The notes below the pieces were generated by a model that was not told where the DNA came from, made no database searches, and saw nothing but the letters and a program-made list of their open reading frames with translations. Below, piece by piece: positions 15,719 to 23,843 of a DNA stretch of 46,064 nt. Numbering within the stretch: the first letter of the stretch is position 1; each line of letters begins with the position of its first letter. Made by a program: the position numbers and the translations under genes. This stretch comes from JBGSIZ01 sp041742255 (lineage in GTDB: Bacteria > Pseudomonadota > Alphaproteobacteria > Rhodobacterales > Rhodobacteraceae). The stretch covers positions 1-46,064 of the forward strand of contig JBGSIZ010000247.1 of the NCBI GenBank assembly GCA_041742255.1. The letters run 5' to 3'.

Positions 15719-16546
15719 TCAGACAAACGCCGCCTTTGACCGCCCTTTGACCTGCCGCCACGCGAACGCCGTCACGAACGCCGCCGACAGCAAAAGGATG
15801 ATCGTGGGCGCAGGGGCGGAATCCAGCCAGAATGACACATACACCCCCCCCAACATGGCCGCGACCGTCACCGACACCGCCACAACCAGCATGGTGCGAA
15901 ATTCGCGGACCAGCAAGAATGCAATGGCCCCCGGCGCGATCAGCAACCCGATGGCAAGGATCAGCCCGACAGCCTTGAGCGTGGCGACGATGGTCAGCGA
16001 AATCACCGCGAGTAGGCCATAATGCATCACCGCCACCCGCAACCCAATCGCGCGGGCATGGGCGGGGTCAAAGGCGTGCATCAGCAGGTCCTTCCACTTG
16101 GCCAGCAGGACCACCGACACGCCAAGTGCAACCAATCCCGCCGTCCACAAATCCTGTGCCCCAACGCCGAGCATGTTGCCAAACAGGATGTGATCCAGAT
16201 GCACGTTCGTCTCCACCTTGGTGTATAAAACCATGCCGAACCCGAACATACCCGAAAACACCACGCCCATCACCGTGTCACGTTTCACCCGGCTGTTGTC
16301 GCCCAGAAATCCGACGGCCAGCGCGCAGAACATGCCAGCGGCAAAGGCCCCGACAATCAACGGAATGTTCAGGATATAGGCGATGACGATACCCGGCAGG
16401 GTCGCGTGGCTGATGGCGTCGCCCATCAATGACCACCCCTTGAGCACCAGAAAACAGGATAAAAGGGCGGTCGGCGGCGCAATGAACAATGCCACCCAAA
16501 ACGCGTTCTGCATGAACGGAAACTGGAACGGGGACAGCCAGTCCAT
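15719..16546 (-). CDS. sitD: Manganese/iron ABC transporter permease
   Basis: This 275-residue integral membrane protein of the ABC-3 (Znu/Mnt/Sit) permease family has about 8-9 membrane segments. Family motifs include SCFLVLKGWSLMGDAISHATLPGIVIAYIL and a central GMVLYTKVETNVHLDHILFGNMLG. ATG 16546 shares its A with the stop of the preceding permease gene (TGATG), giving the usual permease length; longer in-frame starts lie inside that gene. It is the last of four genes (18279 to 15719 region) that make a complete heterodimeric-permease importer. Confidence 0.88.
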   Translation of the reverse strand: MDWLSPFQFPFMQNAFWVALFIAPPTALLSCFLVLKGWSLMGDAISHATLPGIVIAYILNIPLIVGAFAAGMFCALAVGFLGDNSRVKRDTVMGVVFSGMFGFGMVLYTKVETNVHLDHILFGNMLGVGAQDLWTAGLVALGVSVVLLAKWKDLLMHAFDPAHARAIGLRVAVMHYGLLAVISLTIVATLKAVGLILAIGLLIAPGAIAFLLVREFRTMLVVAVSVTVAAMLGGVYVSFWLDSAPAPTIILLLSAAFVTAFAWRQVKGRSKAAFV

Positions 16547-17403
16547 CACGCAGCACCCCGTAATTCGGCGGCGGCGCGGCGGCGGGCGGCCAGCATCCCA
16601 TGTTTGGGGGCAAACACAAACGCGGCGAGGAACAATCCGGTTTGCAAACAGATGATCACGCCGCCTGTCGCCCCATCGAGGAAAAAGCTGGCATAGGCGC
16701 CGATGAAACTGGTCACGGACCCGATAAGAACCGACAGCACAATCAGGCGGGGAAACCGATCGGTCAACAAATACGCGGTGGCCCCCGGTGTTACCACCAT
16801 CGCAACCACCAGAAACGCGCCCACCGTCTGCAACGCGGCCACACAACACGCCGACAGCAGCACAAAGAACATGAATTTCAACCGGTCGGGGCGCAGCCCG
16901 ATGGACCGGGCGTGATTTTCGTCAAAGAACGCCACCATCAGATCTTTCCATTTTGCCAGCAGCACGGCCAGCGACACAAACCCGATGATCGCCAGTTGAA
17001 GCGTGTCGGACGGCGATATGGCAAGGATATTGCCCAGAATGATCGTCTTGACGTCCACCGGTGTGGGCGACACGGAAATCATGAACAACCCAAGCCCGAA
17101 GAAAGAGGTAAAGATGATCCCGATGATGGTATCTTCCTTGAGACCTGTCCGCGCGTTCAGAAACAGCATCGCCGCCGCCGCCAATCCGCCGGACAAAAAC
17201 GCCCCCACCGCAAATGGCAGGCCTAGCATATAGGCCCCCGCCACCCCCGGCACGATCGCATGAGACAGCGCGTCACCAATCAGCGACCACCCCTTGAGCA
17301 TCAGATAGGCCGACAAAAACGCACAGACGCCCCCGACCAATGCAGACACCCACATCGCGTTGGTCATATAACCATAGCTGAACGGGTCCAGCAGGACGGT
17401 CAT
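16546..17403 (-). CDS. sitC: Manganese/iron ABC transporter permease
   Basis: This 285-residue ABC-3 family permease is paralogous to the next gene. It opens with an amphipathic segment (DPFSYGYMTNAMWVSALVGGVCAFLSAYLMLKGWSLIGDALSHA), then repeated hydrophobic helices and TIIGIIFTSFFGLGLFMISV. It overlaps the ATPase gene by ATGA (17400-17403) and the other permease by one base, so the four proteins are made in a fixed ratio. Two distinct permeases are typical of Sit/Mnt rather than Znu systems. Confidence 0.88.
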   Translation of the reverse strand: MTVLLDPFSYGYMTNAMWVSALVGGVCAFLSAYLMLKGWSLIGDALSHAIVPGVAGAYMLGLPFAVGAFLSGGLAAAAMLFLNARTGLKEDTIIGIIFTSFFGLGLFMISVSPTPVDVKTIILGNILAISPSDTLQLAIIGFVSLAVLLAKWKDLMVAFFDENHARSIGLRPDRLKFMFFVLLSACCVAALQTVGAFLVVAMVVTPGATAYLLTDRFPRLIVLSVLIGSVTSFIGAYASFFLDGATGGVIICLQTGLFLAAFVFAPKHGMLAARRRAAAELRGAA

Positions 17404-18257
17404 GGGGCGGCCTTTCGGGTGCGGTCATCATAGATCACCATCGGGCGTTCGTCGTCTGTCAGGATGGTTACATGACGGCCATCGTCATCATCATGCAGGT
17501 CCGCCCCGCCCAACACAAAATGCCGCAGAACCCCGCCAAATGCGGCCTCGAGGTTGTCACGGGTGAACGTGTCCTCGGTCGGCCCGTAGTTCAGGACGGT
17601 GCCCTTGACCAACACCACCTGATCGCAGAATTCGGGCACCGATCCCAGATTGTGGGTCGACACCAGCATCACCCGGCCTTCGTCGCGCAATTCGCGCAGC
17701 AGCCGAATGATCGCTTCTTCGGTTTGCACATCGACGCCGGTAAACGGTTCGTCCAGCAGGATCACCTGACCGTCCTGCGCCAATGCGCGGGCCAGAAACA
17801 CCCGTTTGCGCTGACCGCCGGACAATTCGCCAATCTGGCGCTTGCGGAAATCGGTCATGCCAACGCGGGCCAGCGCCTGTGCCACCGCCGCATGGTCGGC
17901 GGCATTGGGGATGCGCAGAAATCCCATATGGCCATAGCGGCCCATCATCACCACGTCCTCGACCAGCACCGGAAAGGTCCAATCGACCTCCTCGGCCTGG
18001 GGGACATAGGCGACAATCCCGGCCTTGAGCGCCGATTGGACAGACTGGCCGAGGATGCCAATTTCGCCGTCACGGACGGGCAAAAACCCCATGATTGCTT
18101 TGAACAGGGTGGATTTTCCGGCCCCGTTCACGCCAACCAGTGCGGCAATCGACCCGCGCGGAATGGCAAAACTGGCATCGCGCAGGGCGGTCAACCCGGT
18201 CCGGTAGGTCACGCTGACCCCGCGCGCCCATAGCCCGGCTGTGGCCGTATCGGTCAT
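17400..18257 (-). CDS. sitB: Manganese/iron ABC transporter ATP-binding protein
   Basis: This 285-residue ABC ATPase has Walker A VGVNGAGKSTL, Q-loop YVPQAEEVDW, signature LSGGQRKR, Walker B VILLDEP and the H-loop STHNL. The Q-loop context AEEVDWTFP is typical of Mn/Zn/Fe importers. A C-terminal tail contains an acidic cluster (DLHDDDDGRH), possibly metal binding, longer than usual. I chose ATG 18257; an in-frame TTG at 18275 nearer the sitA stop would add six residues. Neither start has a clear ribosome site, suggesting coupling to sitA translation. Confidence 0.9.
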   Translation of the reverse strand: MTDTATAGLWARGVSVTYRTGLTALRDASFAIPRGSIAALVGVNGAGKSTLFKAIMGFLPVRDGEIGILGQSVQSALKAGIVAYVPQAEEVDWTFPVLVEDVVMMGRYGHMGFLRIPNAADHAAVAQALARVGMTDFRKRQIGELSGGQRKRVFLARALAQDGQVILLDEPFTGVDVQTEEAIIRLLRELRDEGRVMLVSTHNLGSVPEFCDQVVLVKGTVLNYGPTEDTFTRDNLEAAFGGVLRHFVLGGADLHDDDDGRHVTILTDDERPMVIYDDRTRKAAP

Positions 18258-18278
18258 TGCGATGCGTTGCGTCAAATG

Positions 18279-19169
18279 TCAGTTCTCCACGTTCGCGGTC
18301 AGGCCGGTCACAATCGTCTGCGTTGTCACTCGCAGCAGGTCCAGATAGGTGGGCACCGGGCCGTCCGCCGCCGACAGGCTGTCCACATATAGAACACCGC
18401 CATAGGCCGCGCCAGTTTCGCGGGCCACCTGTTGGGCGGGGTCGGTATTGACCGTGCTTTCACAAAATACCACCGGAATGGCATTGTCGCGGATCAGATC
18501 AATCACGCCGCGCACCTGTTGCGGGGTTCCGGTGGCATCGGCGTTGATCGGCCACATATAAGCTTCGCGCAGACCCAGATCGCGGGCCAGATAGCTGAAC
18601 GCGCCTTCGCAACTGACCAACCAGCGTTTGTCGTCGGGGACCGTGGCAATCTCTGCCTGTAACGGTTCCAACGCCGCCGCGATCTGCGCCTTATATGCTG
18701 CGGCATTCGCCAAATAGTCGGCCGCATGGTCGGGGTCTGCGGCGGCCATGGCCGTGGCAATGTTGTCCACATAAATCTGCGCCGATACCGACGACATCCA
18801 CGCATGCGGGTTCGGATTGCCTTCATAGGCACCTTCGCGGATCGGCATGGGCACAACGCCGTCGGATAATGTGGCCGAGGGAACATCCCCCAGATTGCCC
18901 AGAAACTGTTCGAACCACCGTTCAAGGTTCATACCGTTCCACAGGATCAGATCGGCATCCTGCGCCGCCACCAGATCGCGCGGGGTCGGTTCATAACCGT
19001 GGATTTCGGCCCCCGGTTTGGTCACTGAAACCACGGTGGCATGCGGCCCCGCCACATTGCGGGCCATGTCGGCAATCACGGTAAAGGTGGTGACGACCTT
19101 GAATTCATCGGCAAACGCCGGGGCAGCGGCACAGGCGGTTAACAGGGCGATAACAGACAATCGACGCAT
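18279..19169 (-). CDS. sitA: Manganese/iron ABC transporter substrate-binding protein
   Basis: This 296-residue periplasmic cluster A-I binding protein has a signal peptide (MRRLSVIALLTACAAAPAFA, cleavage after residue 20 or so). The expected metal ligands can be placed: His57 (AEIHGYEPTPRD), His122 (NPNPHAWMS), Glu188 (SCEGAFSYLA) and Asp263 (LYVDSLSAADGP). There is no His-rich loop of the ZnuA kind, which favours Mn or Fe over Zn. ATG 19169 has an excellent AGGAGGAG ribosome site; a longer in-frame start would run into the operator. A Mur-type operator lies directly upstream. Confidence 0.92.
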   Translation of the reverse strand: MRRLSVIALLTACAAAPAFADEFKVVTTFTVIADMARNVAGPHATVVSVTKPGAEIHGYEPTPRDLVAAQDADLILWNGMNLERWFEQFLGNLGDVPSATLSDGVVPMPIREGAYEGNPNPHAWMSSVSAQIYVDNIATAMAAADPDHAADYLANAAAYKAQIAAALEPLQAEIATVPDDKRWLVSCEGAFSYLARDLGLREAYMWPINADATGTPQQVRGVIDLIRDNAIPVVFCESTVNTDPAQQVARETGAAYGGVLYVDSLSAADGPVPTYLDLLRVTTQTIVTGLTANVEN

Positions 19170-19201
19170 GGCGGACTCCTCCTGCGGGAATAATTTGATA
19201 A

Positions 19202-19216
19202 TGCGAATTATTCGCA
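19202..19216. promoter_or_regulatory. Mur/Fur-type operator between sitA and mur
   Basis: TGCGAAT-T-ATTCGCA is a perfect 7-1-7 palindrome. On the minus strand it sits immediately after a perfect -35 element TTGACA (19220-19225), in the promoter spacer of the sit operon. A degenerate second copy (TGCAAAT-G-CTTCTCA) lies at 19232-19246, nearer mur. Placement and symmetry fit manganese-dependent repression by Mur, as known for sit genes in Rhodobacter. Confidence 0.85.
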
Positions 19217-19285
19217 AATTGTCAAGTCAGATGCAAATGCTTCTCAATCTTGATTGCTGGCCCGCGTGCGTGCTAGGCTCCGAGA

Positions 19286-19702
19286 ATGACCAAAGCGGAC
19301 CCCACCCCCGAAACCGACCTGCGCGCCGAAGGGGTCCGTGTGACCCGCCAACGGCTGGCGATCCTGCATGTGCTGCGCGAGGCGTCGGACCATCCCCGCG
19401 CCGAAGACATTCTGACCCGCGCCCGCCAGCAGGATCCGTCGGTGTCACAGGCAACCGTTTATCGCACCCTCGCCATGCTGGAAAAGGCGGGGACGGTGCA
19501 GCGCAATGACTTTGACGGCGCAGGCGCGCGTTTCGAACTGGCCGACCGCCAGCACCACGATCACCTGATCGACCTCGATACCGGGGCGGTGGTGGAATTT
19601 CATTCGGCTCGCATCGAACAGTTGCAAGCAGAAATCGCCGCCGAGCTTGGCTACGATATCGAATGGCATCGGCTGGAGCTATATTGTCGCAAGGCACCAT
19701 GA
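19286..19702 (+). CDS. mur: Fur-family manganese/iron regulator (Mur-like)
   Basis: This 138-residue Fur-superfamily regulator has a winged helix around DPSVSQATVYRTLAMLEKAG and the metal-binding HHDH motif (residues 90-93). The position of the first structural zinc CxxC of E. coli Fur reads DLDTG here, so the CxxC is absent, as in alphaproteobacterial Mur/Fur proteins. It is divergent from sitABCD and shares the operator region. No Shine-Dalgarno sequence precedes ATG 19286, and the best promoter (TTGATT-18-TAGGCT) would start transcription near the ATG, so a leaderless mRNA is possible. Zur is less likely given the lack of CxxC and the Sit-type neighbour. Confidence 0.88.
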   Translation: MTKADPTPETDLRAEGVRVTRQRLAILHVLREASDHPRAEDILTRARQQDPSVSQATVYRTLAMLEKAGTVQRNDFDGAGARFELADRQHHDHLIDLDTGAVVEFHSARIEQLQAEIAAELGYDIEWHRLELYCRKAP

Positions 19703-19874
19703 ACGTTCGAACTTCGGCCCATGGCCGGTTTTTCCCGGTCTCAAATATCCGCTTGTGCAGTTCTCGGGCGCCGGGTTGGAAACCGCAAGGTGCCCAGTGC
19801 GTCCCTTTTTGCATAGGATAGTTATCCCACCTTTCCCCTGGCACAAAAAGCCGCTCCCATTGGATCATTGGGAG
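19703..19874. other. Intergenic stretch with one hairpin, no gene seen
   Basis: Between the mur stop and the relic gene no convincing gene is visible. A minus-strand frame from ATG 19868 reads about 55 residues before becoming antisense to mur; I do not recognise it. CTCCCA (19854-19859) and TGGGAG (19869-19874) form a hairpin followed on the minus strand by GCGGCTTTTT, a plausible leftover terminator of the relic gene. Confidence 0.5.
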
Positions 19875-20111
19875 TCATTTAAACTGCGCCTGCAACGTCG
19901 TGGCAGTCAGCGAGACATGCGCGTCCAGCGGCGGATGCAGTTCGAACGCGTTCGGCTCACATAAGTAATTCCAGAGCAGGAACAGGCGCCATTCCGACAG
20001 TCGCTCCTCGGCCACGGCCATCTTGTTGCGCGCGATGTGGAACGGCGTGCGCTCCATCTCTAGCGAATTTGGTGACCATTCGAGGAACGAATTGCAGAAA
20101 TCGCCATTAGT
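19875..20111 (-). pseudogene. C-terminal remnant of a DUF3883-domain protein
   Basis: A minus-strand frame, open from about 20111 and ending at 19875, encodes a segment resembling the C-terminal half of the DUF3883 domain: ERTPFHIARNKMAVAEERLSE, a hydrophobic strand LFLLWNYLCEPNAFEL, then PPLDAHVSLTATTLQAQF. DUF3883 is found at the end of large helicase or nuclease-like proteins, often in defence or mobile regions. The rest of any parent protein is missing and the frame is stopped just upstream, so this is a relic. It abuts the 3' end of tRNA-Ser, a classic integration point. Identification is by pattern memory and needs a profile search. Confidence 0.5.
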
Positions 20112-20131
20112 TTATGCTTTTATGGAGTTTT

Positions 20132-20221
20132 TGGCGGACAGTGAGGGATTCGAACCCTCGAGACGGTCTCCCGCCTACACACTTTCCAGGCGTGCGCCTT
20201 CGACCACTCGGCCAACTGTCC
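20132..20221 (-). tRNA. tRNA-Ser (anticodon GGA)
   Basis: This 90-nt class II tRNA has acceptor stem GGACAGT/ACTGTCC, discriminator G and an encoded CCA end. Anticodon GGA lies in CCTGGAAAG, with a long variable arm and T-loop GGTTCGAATCC. It is transcribed on the minus strand; its 3' end faces the DUF3883 relic. No duplicated att-like copy of its 3' end is visible in the window. Confidence 0.97.
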
Positions 20222-20368
20222 GTGGCCGTGCGTTTAGCCGGATCAGGGGGAGGATTGCAAGGGGGGCAAAGGCCGATGTGCGCAAGAGTTTTCAGACGGA
20301 TCGCAAATCACGCAAATTGTAGCACCGGGGCGCTGTGAACAAGCCGCCACAGGACGGGCGAACCTGCG

Positions 20369-20725
20369 TCAGGCTGTCCGCCAGAACGCGGCAGCAATGG
20401 CGATTTCGGCCACTGCGGCCACCACAATGGCGTGGTTTGCCACACCGCGGGCGTATTCAAACAAACCGGTCGCCGCGATCCCGGCAAACATGACGGCGAT
20501 GCCCAACCCGATGGCGCGCCGCGACGGGCCAGCCCCGGCATCGCGCACCATCCACAACATCACAGCCAGCCCCAGAAACATCGGTGACGCGCGCCGGGCC
20601 ATGAACGTGGCGCCAGCATCTCCGGCAACGCCGTAGGTGCCAGTATAGCTGCCCGGCCATCCCATCAGCAGACCGAACAGAACGAGACACACGACCGCAA
20701 CAAACGTGGCTACATATCGAAACAT
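20369..20725 (-). CDS. Small four-helix membrane protein
   Basis: This 118-residue protein has four predicted membrane helices: residues about 4-23, 45-60, 72-90 and 97-114. I do not recognise a named family. Conserved-looking polar points are GWPGSYTGTYG after the first helix and FEYARGVANHA before the last. It follows alaX after two bases and is the last gene of the long trgA-to-here run. Function unknown; it may be an accessory membrane protein. Confidence 0.7.
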   Translation of the reverse strand: MFRYVATFVAVVCLVLFGLLMGWPGSYTGTYGVAGDAGATFMARRASPMFLGLAVMLWMVRDAGAGPSRRAIGLGIAVMFAGIAATGLFEYARGVANHAIVVAAVAEIAIAAAFWRTA

Positions 20726-20727
20726 GC

Positions 20728-21447
20728 TCAGTCCTCCAGATGCAGATAAACGCGGCGGTTCTGGCTGCCCTTTTTCTCGACCTTGCCCAACCGGACGCGG
20801 CCAATTTCATGGGTGGTGGCCACATGGGTGCCGCCACATGGCTGCAAATCGGCGGTGGTGTCGCCCTGCCCGATCCGGATCAGCCGGATCTGGCCGGACC
20901 CGCGCGGCGGATGCACGGACAACGTTTTAACCAGACCGGGGTTGGCATCCAGTTCGGCCTCGGTGATCCATTCCTCGGTCACGGGAAAATCACAGGTGAT
21001 CAGCTTGTTTAGCAACGCCTCCAACCCGTCCTTGTCCTCCAGCGGGTCGGCCATGTCGAAATCCAGCCTGCCCTTGTCAGCGGCAATCGACCCACCTGTC
21101 ACGGGCCGGGGAATGACCACAGACAGCAGATGCAGCGCCGTGTGGACCCGCATATGGCGGTGGCGGCGTTCCCAATGCAGGTGCTGCACCACATCCGTGC
21201 CGACGCCTGGCAACGGCACAGGTTCAGCAGGGACCAACACCACCGCGTCGCCGGGACCTTTGACGGCCGTCGCAATTTCGATTGCGCCCCCGGCCCAGAC
21301 AAGTTTGCCGCTGTCGCCCGGCTGGCCACCAGACGTGGGATAGAAAATCGACCGATCCAGCACGATCCCGCCTTCTTCGGTCAGGCCAACAACACGGGCC
21401 GGGGCATCCCGCAGATAGGGGTCACTGCGAAACAGCAAGTCGGTCAT
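20728..21447 (-). CDS. alaX: Alanyl-tRNA editing protein AlaX-like
   Basis: This 239-residue freestanding relative of the AlaRS editing domain removes Ser (or Gly) from mischarged tRNA-Ala. The zinc site is visible as His102 and His106 (VHTALHLLSV) and Cys204 and His208 (QPCGGTH). The N-terminal domain has FYPTSGGQPGDSG, as in AlaX-M type proteins with the extra N-terminal barrel. ATG 21447 overlaps the stop of the MscS gene (ATGA). AlaS itself is 11 kb away, so the window carries both the charging and backup editing enzymes. Confidence 0.93.
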   Translation of the reverse strand: MTDLLFRSDPYLRDAPARVVGLTEEGGIVLDRSIFYPTSGGQPGDSGKLVWAGGAIEIATAVKGPGDAVVLVPAEPVPLPGVGTDVVQHLHWERRHRHMRVHTALHLLSVVIPRPVTGGSIAADKGRLDFDMADPLEDKDGLEALLNKLITCDFPVTEEWITEAELDANPGLVKTLSVHPPRGSGQIRLIRIGQGDTTADLQPCGGTHVATTHEIGRVRLGKVEKKGSQNRRVYLHLED

Positions 21448-23843
21448 GCGGCGGGCTCCTCGGGTTCTGGGTTTGCGGGGACGGCAGGCGACGACCGCAA
21501 CACTTCGGGGTTGCGCAACCAGATGTCGCGCTGGGCGAACGGAATTTCGATGCCTGCAGCGGCAAAGGCCTTGGAAATGGCATGGTTCATCTCGGATTTG
21601 ACGGTCAGGCTGAAATTCACATCCCGCAGGATGGCGCGAATTTCAAAGTTCAGGGAATCCGCACCAAACGCCATGAAAAAGATATTCGGCGGGGGCTGTA
21701 GCAGGACCATCGGGTGATCCTCGGCAATCTTGCGCAGGATGCCCGTCACCACATCGGTATCGGTGCCATAGGCCACGCCCACAGGCACGATGATGCGGCC
21801 TACGGAATTGCCCCGGGTCCAGTTGGTGACCTGCCCGCTGACCAGATCGGCATTCGGGATAATGACATCGGTGCGGTCAAATGTCTCGATCCGGGTGGAC
21901 CGAACCGAGATGTCGCGCACATATCCCATCTGGCCCGCAACCTCGATCCAGTCGCCTTCGCTGATCGGGCGCTCGATCAACAGGATGATCCCGGACACAA
22001 AATTGGACACGATATTCTGGAGGCCGAAACCAATGCCAACGGACAAAGCCCCGGCAACAATCGCAAGCGATGACAAATCAATGCCTGCGGCGGTGATCGA
22101 CACAATCGCGGCGGCAAAGATGCCGACATACCCGACACCGGATACAATCGCATTCTGGCCGCCGATATCCATCCGCGTCTTGGGCAAAACGGTGCTGCGC
22201 AACGTGCCCTGCACCAGCCGGGTCAACATGTATCCGCCGGTAAACAGAATGACGACTGTCATGAAATCGGTCGGGGAAATCCGGGTATCGCCGAGCGAAA
22301 ACCCTTCGCGAAACCGGCTCCAGATCTCGAACAGGTCCTGCTGTCTGGCACCCCAGATCAGGGCCAAAACCGGGATCGACGCAAGAAACAGAAAAATTCC
22401 GATCAGAACCGGAATCAACGCCTCGCTCGACCCATCAGGGGCGCGGGTCAGCAATCCATACAGATCCTGCACGAACCGCTGCAACAAGATGACGACGGCC
22501 AACAGGGCAAGGGTCATGACGGCAGGATACAACAGCGCCTCGGCGGCGGTGGCATACCCTGCAACGGCAAGTGCCGGACCAGCTACAGCGATGATCTGGC
22601 ACCCCTGCCCCACCAGCCGCAACAACCGCCCGCGATACGCCGCAGCGGTGGCCCCCACGCGCCCCGCCCGGCTCAGCAACCGACCCAACCGATACAGGAA
22701 CACGCCCACCAGCATTTCGATGGGCAACACCAGAACCGCCGCAGTTTCGCCCGAACTGTCGCCCGCCGACACAATCGCCAGCACCAACGCGCCCAGCGAC
22801 AGGGTCCAGCCAAGACCCGTCAGAATGCGCTGCCCGCGTTCACGAGTTTCGGCATCAAAACTTAGCGGCTCGCCCAGTGGATGAACGGCATCCGGTTCCG
22901 CGCGTGCCGTGAAAAAATGACCATTCAACCAGCGGGCAACGATCAGGAACAGCGCCGCATCAGGCAAGGCCGACACGATAATGGCGCTGCGAAATCCCAA
23001 CAGGCCGCTGGCCTGCAATGCCTCTTGCAAGGCTACAACTCCCAACAGCGGCAAGAAAATCTGACCCAACGACAACAGGAACCGCCACACACCCCGCCCT
23101 CGCTGGCTATAGGTCATGACATACCCGTCGAGCCACATCATCCAGCGGCGACCGCGCATCAGCAAGAACGCGGCAAGGATCAAGAACAGACCAGATCGCG
23201 GCAGCGCGGTATAAAGATCGCCGTTTTTCATGTCGGCCGAAAAGGCCGCCGTGGTTTCGGTCCCGATCAGACGGATACCCTCCCAAAGGGTCGCGACCGC
23301 GCGGGGCCAGCTTTGCGGGTTAAGCGGGGATGGACCGCGTTCGGACAACTGGCTGGCCTGCCGTTCACGGGCCATGCCGTCAATCTCGCTGACCAATCCG
23401 TTGGCCTGCGCATAGGCTTCTTCGGCCAGAATGACTGGCGCGCGCAACCGGGCGAGTTGATCGGCCAACGTGGTGCGGCGGGCGGCAATCGTAGGGTCCT
23501 CGGTTTCGCCTTCGGCGGGGGCCACACCAAGGGCCGCAATCTGTGACCGGACCGTCGCGATACGGGCGGCGTTGGTGGATTGGGCCTGTAAGAACTGATC
23601 GCGCCAGACGACCAATTCGGCCCGCAACCGCTCCATCGCAAAAGTGGACACGGTGCCGCCTTCAACGGCGCGTTCTGCACGGGTTGCGACACGGTCCCAC
23701 GCCGCATAGTCTGGCAACCCGGCGGTCTGCCCCTGTCCGGGCAACACAGGGCCAATCCCCTGGGCTGTGGCCATCGGCACCACCATGCCCACCAACATGA
23801 GGGACAGCAGAATGGCGGCCAGATTTCGGATCAACAGGCGCAT
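21444..23843 (-). CDS. MscS-family mechanosensitive channel with DUF3772 N-terminal domain
   Basis: This 799-residue large MscS-type protein has a signal peptide (MRLLIRNLAAILLSLMLVGM and on to ATAQG), then a periplasmic helical domain (about residues 30-200, DUF3772-like). About ten membrane helices lead to the pore-lining helix (SLAIVAGALSVGIGFGLQNIVSNFVSG). The cytosolic beta domain follows (RPISEGDWIEVAGQMGYVRDISVRSTRIETFDRTDVIIPNADLVSGQVTNW). ATG 23843 shares its A with the cysK stop. Family role: release of solutes on hypo-osmotic shock. A longer frame upstream is not used because it runs through cysK. Confidence 0.9.
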   Translation of the reverse strand: MRLLIRNLAAILLSLMLVGMVVPMATAQGIGPVLPGQGQTAGLPDYAAWDRVATRAERAVEGGTVSTFAMERLRAELVVWRDQFLQAQSTNAARIATVRSQIAALGVAPAEGETEDPTIAARRTTLADQLARLRAPVILAEEAYAQANGLVSEIDGMARERQASQLSERGPSPLNPQSWPRAVATLWEGIRLIGTETTAAFSADMKNGDLYTALPRSGLFLILAAFLLMRGRRWMMWLDGYVMTYSQRGRGVWRFLLSLGQIFLPLLGVVALQEALQASGLLGFRSAIIVSALPDAALFLIVARWLNGHFFTARAEPDAVHPLGEPLSFDAETRERGQRILTGLGWTLSLGALVLAIVSAGDSSGETAAVLVLPIEMLVGVFLYRLGRLLSRAGRVGATAAAYRGRLLRLVGQGCQIIAVAGPALAVAGYATAAEALLYPAVMTLALLAVVILLQRFVQDLYGLLTRAPDGSSEALIPVLIGIFLFLASIPVLALIWGARQQDLFEIWSRFREGFSLGDTRISPTDFMTVVILFTGGYMLTRLVQGTLRSTVLPKTRMDIGGQNAIVSGVGYVGIFAAAIVSITAAGIDLSSLAIVAGALSVGIGFGLQNIVSNFVSGIILLIERPISEGDWIEVAGQMGYVRDISVRSTRIETFDRTDVIIPNADLVSGQVTNWTRGNSVGRIIVPVGVAYGTDTDVVTGILRKIAEDHPMVLLQPPPNIFFMAFGADSLNFEIRAILRDVNFSLTVKSEMNHAISKAFAAAGIEIPFAQRDIWLRNPEVLRSSPAVPANPEPEEPAA

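Noticed and set aside
18273..18275. TTG start for sitB
   Set aside because: It is closer to the sitA stop but has no ribosome site and adds only six residues before an in-frame ATG; it remains possible.
19227..19868. Minus-strand frame from ATG 19868
   Set aside because: Most of it is antisense to mur. The first 55 residues look protein-like but match nothing I know, and there is no ribosome site; noted only in the intergenic entry.
19700..20221. Direct repeats (att sites) flanking the relic beside tRNA-Ser
   Set aside because: I looked for a second copy of the tRNA 3' end across 19700-20131 and saw none, so no island boundary can be drawn.
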